64,000 bases of DNA from CAWJPW01 sp963844845 (GCA_963844845.1 CAWJPW010000008.1:558001-622000); one strand, 5' to 3'. Shown: positions 35,249 through 44,640, numbered from the stretch's first letter. Translations and numbers: made by a program. The notes: a model not told the origin generated them from the letters alone.

Positions 35249-38080
35249 ATGAGAGCCAATATCCTTCTGATCGAGTACGAGCCAAGGTACATCGACAGGG
35301 TAAACAAGGCGCTCGCCGAGGCGGGCTTCGACCTCGAGGTGGCGAAGGACGTCGACGCCGCGGTAGAGCGTTGCGCGCGTTTCGAGCCCGGCCTGGTCAT
35401 TCTCACCTCGGTACTTCCCCGTCTCAAGCTCGAGGATGCCATCACCCAGCTGCGGGGCCGGGCCGGCCTTCGCTCGACCCCCATCCTCATTCTCATGTCG
35501 GGGTACCGGGGCAGCGACCCGCGCGCCGACGCGGCGCGTTACGGGGCGCAGGACATTCTCGAGCGACCGTTTTCGGCCGAGACCCTGCTGCAACGGGTGG
35601 AGCGCATGCTCGAGGACGCGAGCCCAGCCGCCACCCAGGCGATTCCCCAGGACATGCTGGAGGCGCTGCGCAAGAGCGCCGGCCTCGGCGACCAAGCGTC
35701 GTCCATGACCTCCGATGAGCTTTTCGGCGACATCCTCACGGACGTCGAGGAGGAGGAGGAGCGAAGTGAGGCGGCGAAGGCTGCAGCCGAGCAGCCCGAG
35801 GAAACGCCCACCAAGCCGGGCGAGGCGTCCGTCACCAGGCCTCCCATCCCGGATACCGCCGAGCGCGCCCTCGAGCACACCCTGGCGGACGTCATCGAGG
35901 GCTCGCGCACCAAGACGCCCACCAAGCGCTCCGCACCAACCACCGACACCGACGTGGATGCCATCCTGTCGCAGACCCTCGCCGGCCTGGACGTCAAGCC
36001 CATGCGGGGTGCGAGCCGCGGCCCCGGCCCGGCGACCCCTGGGCCGGCCGAGAAGCAGCCGGCGGCGGACGAAAAGCCGCCCACTGACGAAAAGCCGCCC
36101 GCCGCCGAAAAGCCGCCCGCCCAAGCGTCCCCGGCCAAGGCGACGCCCCAGGGCGCCGCTCCCTCCGCCAAGGTGGCGCCGCCGGGCGAACCCACTCCGC
36201 CCGCGCCCAAGACGTCCGCCAGCGGCGACGGCCGGGTGGAGGGCGCTCAGTTCGGCCAGTACGTGCTCATGGAGCACATCGCCACCGGCGGGATGGCCGA
36301 GGTCTACAAAGCCCGAATGATGGGCATGGAAGGCTTCCAGAAGACCGTCGCCATCAAGCGGATCCTCCCTCACCTGACGGACAACAACGAGTTCGTCTCC
36401 ATGTTCGTCGACGAGGCCAAGCTGGCGGCCCAGCTCAACCACAACAACATCATTCACATCTACGATCTGGGCAAGATCGAGCGCTCGTACTACATCGCCA
36501 TGGAGTACATCGAGGGCCACGATCTGCGCTCCATCCTGCAGAAGTGCCGCGAGCGCCAGGTCACGGCTCCGGTGCCGCTCGCCCTGTATCTGGGCACGCT
36601 GCTCGCCTCGGCGCTGGAGTACGCTCACCGCAAGCGCGACTTCGAGAACGAGGACCTCGGCCTGGTTCATCGCGACGTGTCCCCTCAGAACGTGCTCATC
36701 TCGGGCGAGGGCGACATCAAGCTGTGCGATTTCGGCATCGCCAAGGCGGCGTCGAAGGCAAGCCATACCCGGGCTGGAGCGCTCAAGGGCAAGCTGCAGT
36801 ACATGTCGCCCGAGCAGGCCTGGGGCAAGGACATCGACCACCGCTCCGACATCTTCTCCCTGGGCCTGGTTCTGTACGAGATGCTCACCGGCGACAAGGT
36901 CTTTGCCGGTGACTCGGAGCTGTCGGTGCTCGAGCAGGTTCGCAATCCGCAGGTCGCGCCCCCCTCCGAGCGCAACCCCGACGTGAGCGAGGACATAGAC
37001 GCCATCCTCATGAAGGCTCTGGAGCCTGACCGCGACAAGCGCTACCAGACCGCTCAGGAGATGCAGAAGGACCTGGAGAGTGCGCTTCGGCGACGGGATG
37101 CCTCGGTGGGACGGGCCGACGTCGCCCGCTTCCTCGGCGAGCTTTACTCGGGGACCGAGATCACGACCCTCGCCGCCGCAGCGGACGCCGAGGAGGTCAA
37201 GGTCGCGTCGGCGCCCCCGGCCGAGCCTCCGGCGGCCCCTCCCTCCCAGGTGCCCGCGCCGGAGCGCGAGGCCGAGCCGGCGCCGGTGGTGATGCCGGAA
37301 CCCGAGGCCGCGGCCCTCGACGGCGTGCCGGAGGACACCCTCGCGGGCGGTCCGCCGGCCGGCCGTCGTCAGCGAAACCTGCTGCTGGCCGGCCTCCTCG
37401 TGGTGGCCGCAGTGGTTGTCGGCCTCTTCCTGCTGTTCCGGAGCGGCGGAGGCGAGGGACCCCCCGTGGCGCCCACCCCGGCGCCCACCGTGGCTCCTGT
37501 GGCGGCCGCCGAGCCCACCGCGACCCCCGAAGCCGACGCGCAGCTCAAGGAGATGGTGCGCGAGCGCGCCCAGGCCATCGTCGACGCCCAGGCCGAGCAG
37601 ATGCGGCAGCGGCTGGAAAAGGAGCTGGCGACGCCGACCCCGGTACCTGCGACGCCGACCCCGGTGCCCACCGAGACCCCCACCCCGGCGCCCACCGCAA
37701 CCGCCACGCCAGTGCCGACGCCGACCCCGGTGCCCACCGCCACGCCGATTCCCCCGACGCCCACGCCGTCGGTGCGCGAGGGCCAGCTGGTCGCCATGGG
37801 CCCAGGGGTCACCGCACCGCAGGTGGTGAGCAAGGTGGAGCCCCAGTACCCGCCGATCGCCCGCAAGATGCGCTACACCGGCGAGGTGGACCTACAGGTG
37901 CTGGTGGGAACTGACGGCCGGGTGGAGGAGGTCCGCATTCTGCGCGTGTCGCGCCGGAGCGTGGGCTTCGAGGGCGCGGCCGAGGATGCGGTGCGTCAGT
38001 GGCGCTACAACCCGGCGACCAAGAATGGTGTCAAAGTGAAGATGTGGGTTCCGCTGAGGATCCCCTTCACTGTTCGTTAA
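35249..38080 (+). CDS. Pseudo-receiver / Ser-Thr kinase / TonB fusion protein
   Basis: A 943-residue protein with an unusual chain of domains. Residues 1-120 have the fold of a response-regulator receiver, but the phosphate-accepting Asp is Thr53 (ILTSVLPRL), the acidic pair is Glu9-Tyr10, and the conserved Lys is Arg106, so it cannot be phosphorylated in the usual way. An acidic, Pro-rich linker follows (120-335). The kinase domain (about 337-615) is complete: GGMAEVYKA loop, Lys370, HRDVSPQN (474-481), DFG 494-496 and YMSPEQ. One membrane span lies at 711-730. A helix, a Pro/Thr repeat (796-841) and a TonB C-terminal domain (about 855-943) follow outside. It could link signalling to envelope energisation. 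The ATG at 35249 is supported by where the receiver fold begins. Confidence 0.92.
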   Translation: MRANILLIEYEPRYIDRVNKALAEAGFDLEVAKDVDAAVERCARFEPGLVILTSVLPRLKLEDAITQLRGRAGLRSTPILILMSGYRGSDPRADAARYGAQDILERPFSAETLLQRVERMLEDASPAATQAIPQDMLEALRKSAGLGDQASSMTSDELFGDILTDVEEEEERSEAAKAAAEQPEETPTKPGEASVTRPPIPDTAERALEHTLADVIEGSRTKTPTKRSAPTTDTDVDAILSQTLAGLDVKPMRGASRGPGPATPGPAEKQPAADEKPPTDEKPPAAEKPPAQASPAKATPQGAAPSAKVAPPGEPTPPAPKTSASGDGRVEGAQFGQYVLMEHIATGGMAEVYKARMMGMEGFQKTVAIKRILPHLTDNNEFVSMFVDEAKLAAQLNHNNIIHIYDLGKIERSYYIAMEYIEGHDLRSILQKCRERQVTAPVPLALYLGTLLASALEYAHRKRDFENEDLGLVHRDVSPQNVLISGEGDIKLCDFGIAKAASKASHTRAGALKGKLQYMSPEQAWGKDIDHRSDIFSLGLVLYEMLTGDKVFAGDSELSVLEQVRNPQVAPPSERNPDVSEDIDAILMKALEPDRDKRYQTAQEMQKDLESALRRRDASVGRADVARFLGELYSGTEITTLAAAADAEEVKVASAPPAEPPAAPPSQVPAPEREAEPAPVVMPEPEAAALDGVPEDTLAGGPPAGRRQRNLLLAGLLVVAAVVVGLFLLFRSGGGEGPPVAPTPAPTVAPVAAAEPTATPEADAQLKEMVRERAQAIVDAQAEQMRQRLEKELATPTPVPATPTPVPTETPTPAPTATATPVPTPTPVPTATPIPPTPTPSVREGQLVAMGPGVTAPQVVSKVEPQYPPIARKMRYTGEVDLQVLVGTDGRVEEVRILRVSRRSVGFEGAAEDAVRQWRYNPATKNGVKVKMWVPLRIPFTVR

Positions 38081-38099
38081 CATCGGGAGGAGAAGGGAA

Positions 38100-38327
38100 A
38101 TGGCTGTGCTCACCGACTCTCAGAAGAAGTTCTACGAGGAGGCGCTGCAGACCACGAAGCAGGAGATCCAGGATCTCGAGAACCAGATCCAGGAGGAGCT
38201 TGCCCGCGTGAAGCAGAAGATCGCCGAGCTCCAGGGCGCTCAGAAGGCCGCCCGCCAGATGTACGACGCTGCCTGCCAGCGCCTCGGCATCCCGAACGAC
38301 CTCGAGGAGGAGAGCAACCAAGGCTGA
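38100..38327 (+). CDS. Small coiled-coil protein
   Basis: A 75-residue, highly charged protein that is almost entirely one helical coiled coil (KFYEEALQTTKQEIQDLENQ; heptads continue to residue 55), with an acidic tail. It starts 19 bp after the kinase gene with AGGAGAAGG as ribosome binding site, so it is co-transcribed with it. It has no recognised family. A structural or scaffold role for the kinase is possible. A terminator follows. Confidence 0.75.
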   Translation: MAVLTDSQKKFYEEALQTTKQEIQDLENQIQEELARVKQKIAELQGAQKAARQMYDAACQRLGIPNDLEEESNQG

Positions 38328-38351
38328 GCCCAGCCTTTTCGCGGCGAAATG

Positions 38352-38370
38352 ACCCCGGCTCGTCCGGGGT
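38352..38370 (+). terminator. Intrinsic terminator after the coiled-coil gene
   Basis: ACCCCGG pairs with CCGGGGT around CTCGT, followed by TTT. A second short hairpin, AAGGCT/AGCCTT, overlaps the stop codon at 38321-38338. Confidence 0.85.
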
Positions 38371-38432
38371 TTTGCCACTTTGTCGCGGGGCCACGTGTGC
38401 AGCGGCCGCGCGGAGGATGATCGGAGCAGGTG

Positions 38433-39233
38433 ATGGCGACTGAGGGTGGAGTGCCCCGCGGCCTCTGGGTCAAGTGCGAGAGATGCAAGGAGATCCTCTA
38501 CCACAAGGAGGTCTCCGAGAACCTCCACGTGTGCCCACGGTGCGCCCACCACTTCCGGATCTCAGCTGAGCAGCGCTTGGCGATGCTGCTCGACGGCGGC
38601 AACTACAAGGAGCTCTTCGCCAAGGTGCGGTCGGTGGATTCCCTCGGCTTCGTGGATTCCAAGCCCTACGACGATCGGCTCCGCGCCTACCACAAGAAGC
38701 TCGGCGGCGGCGACGCCCTGGTGGTTGCCCAGGGGCAGCTCGAGGGCCATCCGGTGGTGGTGGCCGCGATGCAGTACGCCTTCATGGGCGGTTCCATGGG
38801 GTCGGTTGTGGGCGAGAAGCTCATCCGCGCCATCGAGCGCTGCCTCGACCGCGACCTGCCCCTCATCTCCATTACCTGCTCCGGCGGCGCCCGCATGCAG
38901 GAGGGCATTTTCTCGCTCATGCAGATGGCCAAGGTGTCCGCTGGGATCGCCCGCATGCGCGCGCAGGGCGTGCCCTTCATTTCAATCCTGACCGACCCTA
39001 CAACCGGCGGCGTCACCGCCTCCTACGCCATGCTCGGCGACGTCAACATCGCCGAGCCCGGCGCCCTCATCGGCTTCGCGGGTCCCCGGGTCATCGAGCA
39101 GACCATCCGGCAGAAGCTACCCGACGGCTTCCAGCGCTCCGAGTTCCTGCTCGAGCACGGAATGCTCGACATGGTCCTGCCGCGGGCGGAGCTCAAGCCG
39201 GCCCTCGCCCGATGCCTGAGCTACTTCCACTGA
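38433..39233 (+). CDS. accD: Acetyl-CoA carboxylase carboxyltransferase subunit beta
   Basis: A 266-residue AccD, which with AccA moves the carboxyl group from biotin to acetyl-CoA to start fatty acid synthesis. The N-terminal zinc ribbon has CERC and CPRC. The crotonase-fold body contains SGGARMQEGIFSLMQMAK and ILTDPTTGGVTASYAMLGD. The ATG at 38433 follows GGAGCAGG; GTG at 38430 is adjacent and in frame. Its end overlaps folC by 22 bp, and accD-folC is a widespread pair. Confidence 0.95.
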   Translation: MATEGGVPRGLWVKCERCKEILYHKEVSENLHVCPRCAHHFRISAEQRLAMLLDGGNYKELFAKVRSVDSLGFVDSKPYDDRLRAYHKKLGGGDALVVAQGQLEGHPVVVAAMQYAFMGGSMGSVVGEKLIRAIERCLDRDLPLISITCSGGARMQEGIFSLMQMAKVSAGIARMRAQGVPFISILTDPTTGGVTASYAMLGDVNIAEPGALIGFAGPRVIEQTIRQKLPDGFQRSEFLLEHGMLDMVLPRAELKPALARCLSYFH

Positions 39234-40429
39234 GCCTGGCCCGGCGCGGACCCGGCCGCATTCTCCCGCGCCTCGACCAGCTTCGCGCGGTCCTCGACGC
39301 CCTCGGGCGGCCCCAGGACCACTTTGCAGCGATCCTCGTGGCCGGCACCAACGGCAAGGGCTCCACAGCGGTCATGACCGAAGCCGTCCTCACCGCCCAC
39401 GGCGTCGCCACCGGCCTGTACACGTCTCCCCACCTGGTCCGGGTCGAGGAGCGCATTCGCATCGCCGGCGCTGAGATCGGCGGCGCGACCCTGGAGCGGC
39501 ACCTGGCAGCCCTCGATCACTGGCCGGAGCTGTCGTTCTTCGAAACCCTCACCGCCGCCGCCTTTCTCGCCTTCGCGGAGGCCGGGATTGACATCGCGGT
39601 GCTCGAGGTGGGCATGGGCGGGCGCTGGGACGCCACCCGCCTGGCCGGCCCGCGGGTGGCCGGGCTCACCAACGTGGGCACCGACCACCGCCAGTGGTTG
39701 GGTGACACGCCGGCCGCCATCGCCGCCGAGAAGGGCGCCGCTCTGGCCGACGCCGACCTCGCCGTTCTCGGTCCGGGAGTGGCCCCCTCCCTGGTGGGGG
39801 CCCTGGGTGTGGCGACGCCGCGCCCCGCCGACCGTCTGATCCGCCTGGCCGGCTCCACCGAAGGCCCGGTCAAAATCGCCTGGGAAGAAGGCGAGGTGAC
39901 GATGACGGCGCCATTGCCCGGCCGCCATCAGCTGGACAACCTCCACCTCGCCCTCGCCCTCGCCCAGGCGGCCTGTGAGGTGGGCCTGCTGCCGCGCCTG
40001 GAGCCGGCGGCGGTCCGCGCCGGCCTGGCTGCCGTCCGCTGGCCCGGTCGTCTCTCGCGCCACCCGGTCGCCGGCCGCACGGTGCTGCTGGATGCAGCTC
40101 ACAACCTCGAGGGGGCCAGAGCCCTCGCTGCCCACCTCGAGGACGCCGGTGTGCGTCCGAACCTTCTTTTCTCCTGCCTCGCCGACAAGCCGGTGGAGGC
40201 GATGGCGGCTGCGCTGCGTCCCCGGGTCGGCGCGGTTGCCGTCTTCCCCCTCGTCGACGAGCGGGCGATGCCCCTGGAGCGTCTGACGGCAGCCTTCCCC
40301 GGGGCGCAGGTGGCCGACGACCCCCTGGCCGCACTCGCGCTCCTCCACGACCCTGTGCTGGCGGCGGGCAGCCTGCGGGTGGTGGGCGCGCTGCTGGAGT
40401 ATGCTGAGGCGGTGGAGGACGCGGGGTGA
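39212..40429 (+). CDS. folC: Folylpolyglutamate synthase / dihydrofolate synthase
   Basis: A 405-residue Mur-ligase-fold enzyme that adds glutamate to folates. The P-loop is AGTNGKGSTAVM, and the omega-loop region is GLYTSPHLVRVEERI. VLEVGMGGRWDATR and the C-terminal LLDAAHNLEGARALAAHL are standard. The gene starts inside accD and overlaps dgt by 4 bp (GTGA). Confidence 0.94.
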   Translation: MPELLPLSLARRGPGRILPRLDQLRAVLDALGRPQDHFAAILVAGTNGKGSTAVMTEAVLTAHGVATGLYTSPHLVRVEERIRIAGAEIGGATLERHLAALDHWPELSFFETLTAAAFLAFAEAGIDIAVLEVGMGGRWDATRLAGPRVAGLTNVGTDHRQWLGDTPAAIAAEKGAALADADLAVLGPGVAPSLVGALGVATPRPADRLIRLAGSTEGPVKIAWEEGEVTMTAPLPGRHQLDNLHLALALAQAACEVGLLPRLEPAAVRAGLAAVRWPGRLSRHPVAGRTVLLDAAHNLEGARALAAHLEDAGVRPNLLFSCLADKPVEAMAAALRPRVGAVAVFPLVDERAMPLERLTAAFPGAQVADDPLAALALLHDPVLAAGSLRVVGALLEYAEAVEDAG

Positions 40430-41781
40430 CATCGCCGCTGGTGCGGGAGCGAAGCGCCCTGGAGGCGGACGAGGAGCGGCGCCTGGCGCCCTACGCGGTG
40501 CCGTCACGCGAGGCCACCCGCCGCCTCGAGCTCGATGACGCCAGGCACTCCCTGGACCTCCGCCTCGCCTTCCAGCGCGACCGCGACCGCATCCTCCACG
40601 CCCGCTCCTTCCGTCGGCTCAAGCACAAGACCCAGGTCTTCGTGCCGCACCTCGCCGACCACGCACGCACCCGCCTCACCCACACCCTCGAGGTCGCCCA
40701 GATCGGGCGCACCATTGCCCGCGCCCTGGGTCTCAACGAGGATCTCGTCGAAGCCATCGCCCTGGGCCACGACCTCGGCCACACCGCCTTCGGTCACACC
40801 GGCGAGGTGGTGCTGCGGGAGATCCTCGAAGGCACGGTGGCGGAGGTGCCGCTGCCCCCCTCGGTGGTCGCTGAGGTCGGGACCTTCAAGCACAACTACC
40901 AATCCCTGCGGGTCGTGGACCTCCTCGAGCGGCGCTACTCCCACCCGGGGCTCAACCTCACCGACCAGGTGCGCGAGGGGATCCTCAAGCACACCACCTG
41001 GAAGAAGCGCTTCCCCTTTCCGCTTCCCGACGCAGCAGGGCTCCACCTCGACCAGCCGTGCCATCTCGAAGGCCAGGCGGTGGCGGTGGCAGACGAGATC
41101 GCCCAGCAGACCCACGATCTCGAAGACGGCCTGCGTGCCGGCTCGGTGCGGCTGGAGTCGGTGGAGCGGTTGGGCGCGGCCCGCGGCATCATCGAAGGGC
41201 TGGGTGCTGCCTGGACCGGCGAGCCCAGGAGCTCCATGCGCCAGAGCCTGCTCATCCGCGCCGCCGTCGATCTCTTCGTCACCGACGTGGTCACCACCTC
41301 CGCCGACCGCCTGACCCGGATCCTGGAGCGCAGCGGAGTCCGGCACCGCGCCGACTTCCTGCCGCACGCGCGCGCGGTATCACAGACCACCGTCTGGTTC
41401 TCGGCGCCGCAGCAGGAGCTCTTCGCCGAGCTCAAGGCTTTCATCTACCAGTTCATCATCAACCATCCGCAGGTCAACCGGCAGGACTGGCGGGCGCGCC
41501 GCGTGGTGGCCGGGCTATTCCGTGCCTTCTGGGTGAACCCGTTGAACCTCCCTTCCTACGTGCTGCTACGCGCCAAGGAGGAGCTCGGCTTCCCCTACCT
41601 CCGCGACATCCCGCTCGGGACGGTGGCGGCCGAGGTCTCGGAGCGCTACCATCCATCTCCGGGGTTCGCCCGGCTGGTGGCCGACCACATCGCCGGAATG
41701 AGTGACCGCTTCGCCCTCGAGGAGTACCGCTCCCTCGAGGTCCCCGGCCCCGATCAGCGCCTCGCGGGCGACCTGCACTGA
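40426..41781 (+). CDS. dgt: dGTP triphosphohydrolase-like HD protein
   Basis: A 451-residue dNTPase that splits triphosphate from deoxynucleotides and so limits dNTP pools. The HD metal site is complete: His in RLTHTLEVAQ, HD in ALGHDLGHTAFGH, and the later Asp in AVADEIAQQTHDLEDGL. RDRILHARSFRRLKHKTQVF is the family start signature. The GTG start at 40426 overlaps folC. It is the type-2 (short-insert) form common outside enterobacteria. Confidence 0.92.
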   Translation: MTSPLVRERSALEADEERRLAPYAVPSREATRRLELDDARHSLDLRLAFQRDRDRILHARSFRRLKHKTQVFVPHLADHARTRLTHTLEVAQIGRTIARALGLNEDLVEAIALGHDLGHTAFGHTGEVVLREILEGTVAEVPLPPSVVAEVGTFKHNYQSLRVVDLLERRYSHPGLNLTDQVREGILKHTTWKKRFPFPLPDAAGLHLDQPCHLEGQAVAVADEIAQQTHDLEDGLRAGSVRLESVERLGAARGIIEGLGAAWTGEPRSSMRQSLLIRAAVDLFVTDVVTTSADRLTRILERSGVRHRADFLPHARAVSQTTVWFSAPQQELFAELKAFIYQFIINHPQVNRQDWRARRVVAGLFRAFWVNPLNLPSYVLLRAKEELGFPYLRDIPLGTVAAEVSERYHPSPGFARLVADHIAGMSDRFALEEYRSLEVPGPDQRLAGDLH

Positions 41782-41827
41782 GCCGCCGCGCCGGACGCGC
41801 AGGCGGCGCCCGAGCCAGGAGTGAGCC

Positions 41828-43126
41828 ATGACCGACGACAAGCAGCAGTTCTTCACCCTCCATGACCAACTGGTCCGCGCGGTCGACCCCGAGGTCGCCG
41901 GAGCGCTCGAGGACGAGCGGCGGCGCCAGAACGAGGGCCTCGAGCTCATCGCGTCCGAGAACTTCGTATCCCTGGCGGTGCTCGCCGCCATGGGCTCGGT
42001 GATGACCAACAAGTACGCCGAGGGCTACCCGGGCAAGCGTTACTACGGCGGCTGCGAGTACGTGGACGTGGCCGAGGAGCGCGCCCGCGAGCGCGCCAAG
42101 ACGCTGTTCGGCGCCGACCACGCCAACGTCCAGCCCCACTCCGGCGCCCAGGCCAACATGTCGGTCTACCTCGCGGTCATGCAGCCCGGCGACACCATGC
42201 TGGGCATGGACCTCACCCACGGCGGCCACCTCACCCACGGCCACCCCCTCAACTACTCGGGCAAGGAGTTCGATGTGGTGCCCTACGGGGTCCGCCGCGA
42301 CACCGAGACGATCGACTACGACCGCATCCGCGAGCTCGCCCTCGAGCACCACCCCAAGCTCATCGTCTGCGGCGCCTCGGCGTACCCGCGCATCATCGAC
42401 TTCAAGCTCCTGCGCGAGATCGCCGACGAGGCCGGCGCCCTGCTCATGGCCGACATGGCGCACATCGCCGGGCTGGTGGCCGCAGGCCTCCACCCATCGC
42501 CGGTGCCGCACTGCCAGTTCGTCACCACCACCACCCACAAGACCCTGCGCGGCCCCCGCGGCGGCATGATCCTGTGCACCGAGGAGTGGGCCCAGGCCGT
42601 CGACAAGGCTGTCTTCCCCGGCATCCAGGGCGGCCCTCTCATGCACGTCATCGCTGCCAAGGCGGTGGCCTTCGCCGAGGCCCTCACCCCCGAGTGGAAG
42701 GTCTACCAGCAGCGCATCGGCCACAATGCGCGGGCACTGTGCGAGGCGGTTCAGGCGAAGGGCTGGCGGATCGTCTCGGGCGGCACCGACAACCACCTCT
42801 TCCTCATCGACCTGGGCACCGACTTCATCTCCGGCGCCAAGGCTGAGCGCTGGCTGGAGACGGCGGGGATCACCGTGAACAAGAACACGGTGCCCTTCGA
42901 CACCCGCAAGCCGTACATCGCCTCGGGCCTGCGCATCGGTACGCCCGCGGTGACCACCCGGGGCATGGGCACCACCGAGATGGGCGAGATCGCCGAGCTC
43001 ATCGACCGTGTGCTGCGCTCCGAGGAGGACAAGAAGGACCCTGCTTCCCTCGCCGCCTTCGCCGAGAAGATGGCCGGCATCAAGGAGGAGGTCCGGGGCC
43101 TCACCCGCCGCTTCCCGCTGTACTGA
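41828..43126 (+). CDS. glyA: Serine hydroxymethyltransferase
   Basis: A 432-residue PLP enzyme that converts serine and tetrahydrofolate to glycine and methylene-THF. The PLP lysine is Lys238 in TTTTHKTLRGPRGG. LIASENFVSLAV, NKYAEGYPGKRYYGG and HSGAQANMSVY are the usual signatures. The ribosome binding site AGGAGTGAGCC precedes the ATG. No glycine riboswitch is visible in the 46-bp gap upstream. It fits folate context with folC. Confidence 0.97.
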   Translation: MTDDKQQFFTLHDQLVRAVDPEVAGALEDERRRQNEGLELIASENFVSLAVLAAMGSVMTNKYAEGYPGKRYYGGCEYVDVAEERARERAKTLFGADHANVQPHSGAQANMSVYLAVMQPGDTMLGMDLTHGGHLTHGHPLNYSGKEFDVVPYGVRRDTETIDYDRIRELALEHHPKLIVCGASAYPRIIDFKLLREIADEAGALLMADMAHIAGLVAAGLHPSPVPHCQFVTTTTHKTLRGPRGGMILCTEEWAQAVDKAVFPGIQGGPLMHVIAAKAVAFAEALTPEWKVYQQRIGHNARALCEAVQAKGWRIVSGGTDNHLFLIDLGTDFISGAKAERWLETAGITVNKNTVPFDTRKPYIASGLRIGTPAVTTRGMGTTEMGEIAELIDRVLRSEEDKKDPASLAAFAEKMAGIKEEVRGLTRRFPLY

Positions 43127-43138
43127 GGCGCAGGTGAG

Positions 43139-44347
43139 GTGAGCGCCCACCGGTTGCCCGAGGCCTCGGCGTGGGCCGACCTGTGGGACCTCGACCCCGG
43201 GCTGGTGTTCTTGAACCACGGTTCCTTCGGCGCCTGTCCGCGGGGGGTGACCGCCGAGCAGGCTCGCCTGCGGGCGGAGCTCGAGCACCAGCCGGTGGCC
43301 TTTCTCGGGCGCGGGCTCGAGGCCCGCCTCGATGTCGCGCGGGAGGCCCTCGCCGCCTTCCTGGGCGCCGACGCGGAGGGGCTCGCCTTCGTCGCCAACG
43401 CCACCACCGGCGTCAACACCGTGCTGCACTCGCTCGAGCTCGCCCCCGGCGACGAGCTCCTCACCACCGACCACGCCTACCCGGCCTGCCGCAACGCGCT
43501 GGTCGTGAAGGCCGAGGCCGCCCGCGCCCGGGTGGTGACCGCCGAGGTTCCGTTCCCCGTCACCGGCCCCGACGCGGTCGAGGAGGCTCTGCTCGCCGCG
43601 CTCACCTCCCGCACCCGCCTGGTGCTCCTCGACCACGTGGCGAGCCCCACCGGCCTCGTCTTTCCGCTCGAGCGCCTGGTGCCGCGCCTGGCCGAGCTCG
43701 GCGTCCTCGTGCTGGTGGACGGTGCCCATGCCCCGGGCATGCTGCCGCTTGAGGTGGCACGGTTGGGCGCCCACTTCTACACGGGCAACTGCCACAAGTG
43801 GCTGTGCGCTCCCAAGGGCGTCGGCTTCCTCTGGGTGGCGCCTGAGCACCGTGGCCGCGTGCGCCCGCTGGTGATCAGCCATGGCGCCGCCTCCCCGCGC
43901 CGCGACCGCACCCGCTTCCGCCTCGAGTTCGACTGGACCGGGACCCAGGACCCGACGCCGGCGCTCTGTGTCCCCGCCGCCATCGCACAGCTGGGCAGTC
44001 TCCTTCCGGGAGGCTGGCCGGAGCTCATGGAGCACAACCGCCGTCTGGCACTGGCGGCACGGGCAGTCGTGTGTGAGGGTCTGGGGATTCCACCACCGTC
44101 ACCGCCCGAGATGGTGGGCTCGCTGGCCTCGGTGCCCCTGCCCGACGCGACAGCACCCCTCAAGCCGCCGCTCTTCCTCGACGAGATCCAGCGCACCTTG
44201 CTGGAGCGCCACCGCATCGAGATCCCGGTCTTCCCCTGGCCGGCGGAGCCGCAGCGCCTGCTGCGGCTCTCGGCCCAGCTCTACAACAGCATTGGGCAGT
44301 ACGAGTACCTGACTGCGACGCTTGCGAGCGAGCTCGCTGGTTGTTGA
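43139..44347 (+). CDS. Class V PLP aminotransferase (isopenicillin-N-epimerase-like)
   Basis: A 402-residue PLP enzyme of the class V fold. VFLNHGSFGACPRGV near the start is typical of the isopenicillin-N epimerase/cysteine-desulfurase-like group. The Asp that binds the PLP nitrogen is in LVDGAHAPGM, and the PLP lysine is in YTGNCHKWLCAPKG. No active-site Cys loop for desulfurase activity is evident. The substrate cannot be assigned. The GTG start lies 12 bp after glyA. R3 begins just after its stop, on the opposite strand. Confidence 0.88.
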   Translation: MSAHRLPEASAWADLWDLDPGLVFLNHGSFGACPRGVTAEQARLRAELEHQPVAFLGRGLEARLDVAREALAAFLGADAEGLAFVANATTGVNTVLHSLELAPGDELLTTDHAYPACRNALVVKAEAARARVVTAEVPFPVTGPDAVEEALLAALTSRTRLVLLDHVASPTGLVFPLERLVPRLAELGVLVLVDGAHAPGMLPLEVARLGAHFYTGNCHKWLCAPKGVGFLWVAPEHRGRVRPLVISHGAASPRRDRTRFRLEFDWTGTQDPTPALCVPAAIAQLGSLLPGGWPELMEHNRRLALAARAVVCEGLGIPPPSPPEMVGSLASVPLPDATAPLKPPLFLDEIQRTLLERHRIEIPVFPWPAEPQRLLRLSAQLYNSIGQYEYLTATLASELAGC

Positions 44348-44357
44348 CCTTCTGCGT

Positions 44358-44640
44358 GTCTCCGGCGCCCGGGCGGCCGCCCGTCGGCTCGGTCCCTAAG
44401 GGGACGGGCGCTCAAACCCCCGTGCCTCTGCCGCCCCTTCTGCCCCTTGGCCGAGGCGCCTCCCTACAATCGTGCGGCTCCTGCTCCCAGCGCCCTGCCC
44501 GTGGGGAGCCAACCCCAACACCTTTCCCGGGGGAGATCCCTTTGCGCTTGAGGAAAGCTGTCGGGGGATGGCACCCCCGTCGGAACGACCCGTGCTGCGC
44601 AGGCGCGGTGGTCTTGCGTCATCGGTATGGCGGATGGTCC
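44358..44640 (-). repeat. Structured intergenic repeat, copy R3
   Basis: The 317-bp convergent gap contains the most diverged copy of the R family, read on the minus strand. The core is about 44358-44598. Stem 1 pairs 44513-44527 with 44552-44566 and keeps the CTTTCC/GGAAAG base found in R1, although most of the stem differs. Stem 2 pairs AAGGGG-CGG-type arms (44398-44407 with 44431-44439, one bulge). Stem 3 is the 14-nt palindrome CGGGCGGCCGCCCG (44370-44383). Shared single-strand words are GTGCCATC, AAGCGC, CTCCCCACGG, GCCTCGG and GCCGACGGGCGG. The GGGACC-like flanks of R1 and R2 are missing, so this copy is older or trimmed. Confidence 0.72.

Noticed and set aside
37640..37770. CCGACCCCGGTGCCCAC-like tandem repeats
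   Set aside because: They encode the Pro/Thr linker of the kinase-TonB protein and are in frame.
41782..41827. Glycine riboswitch before glyA
   Set aside because: The gap is only 46 bp and contains just a ribosome binding site.
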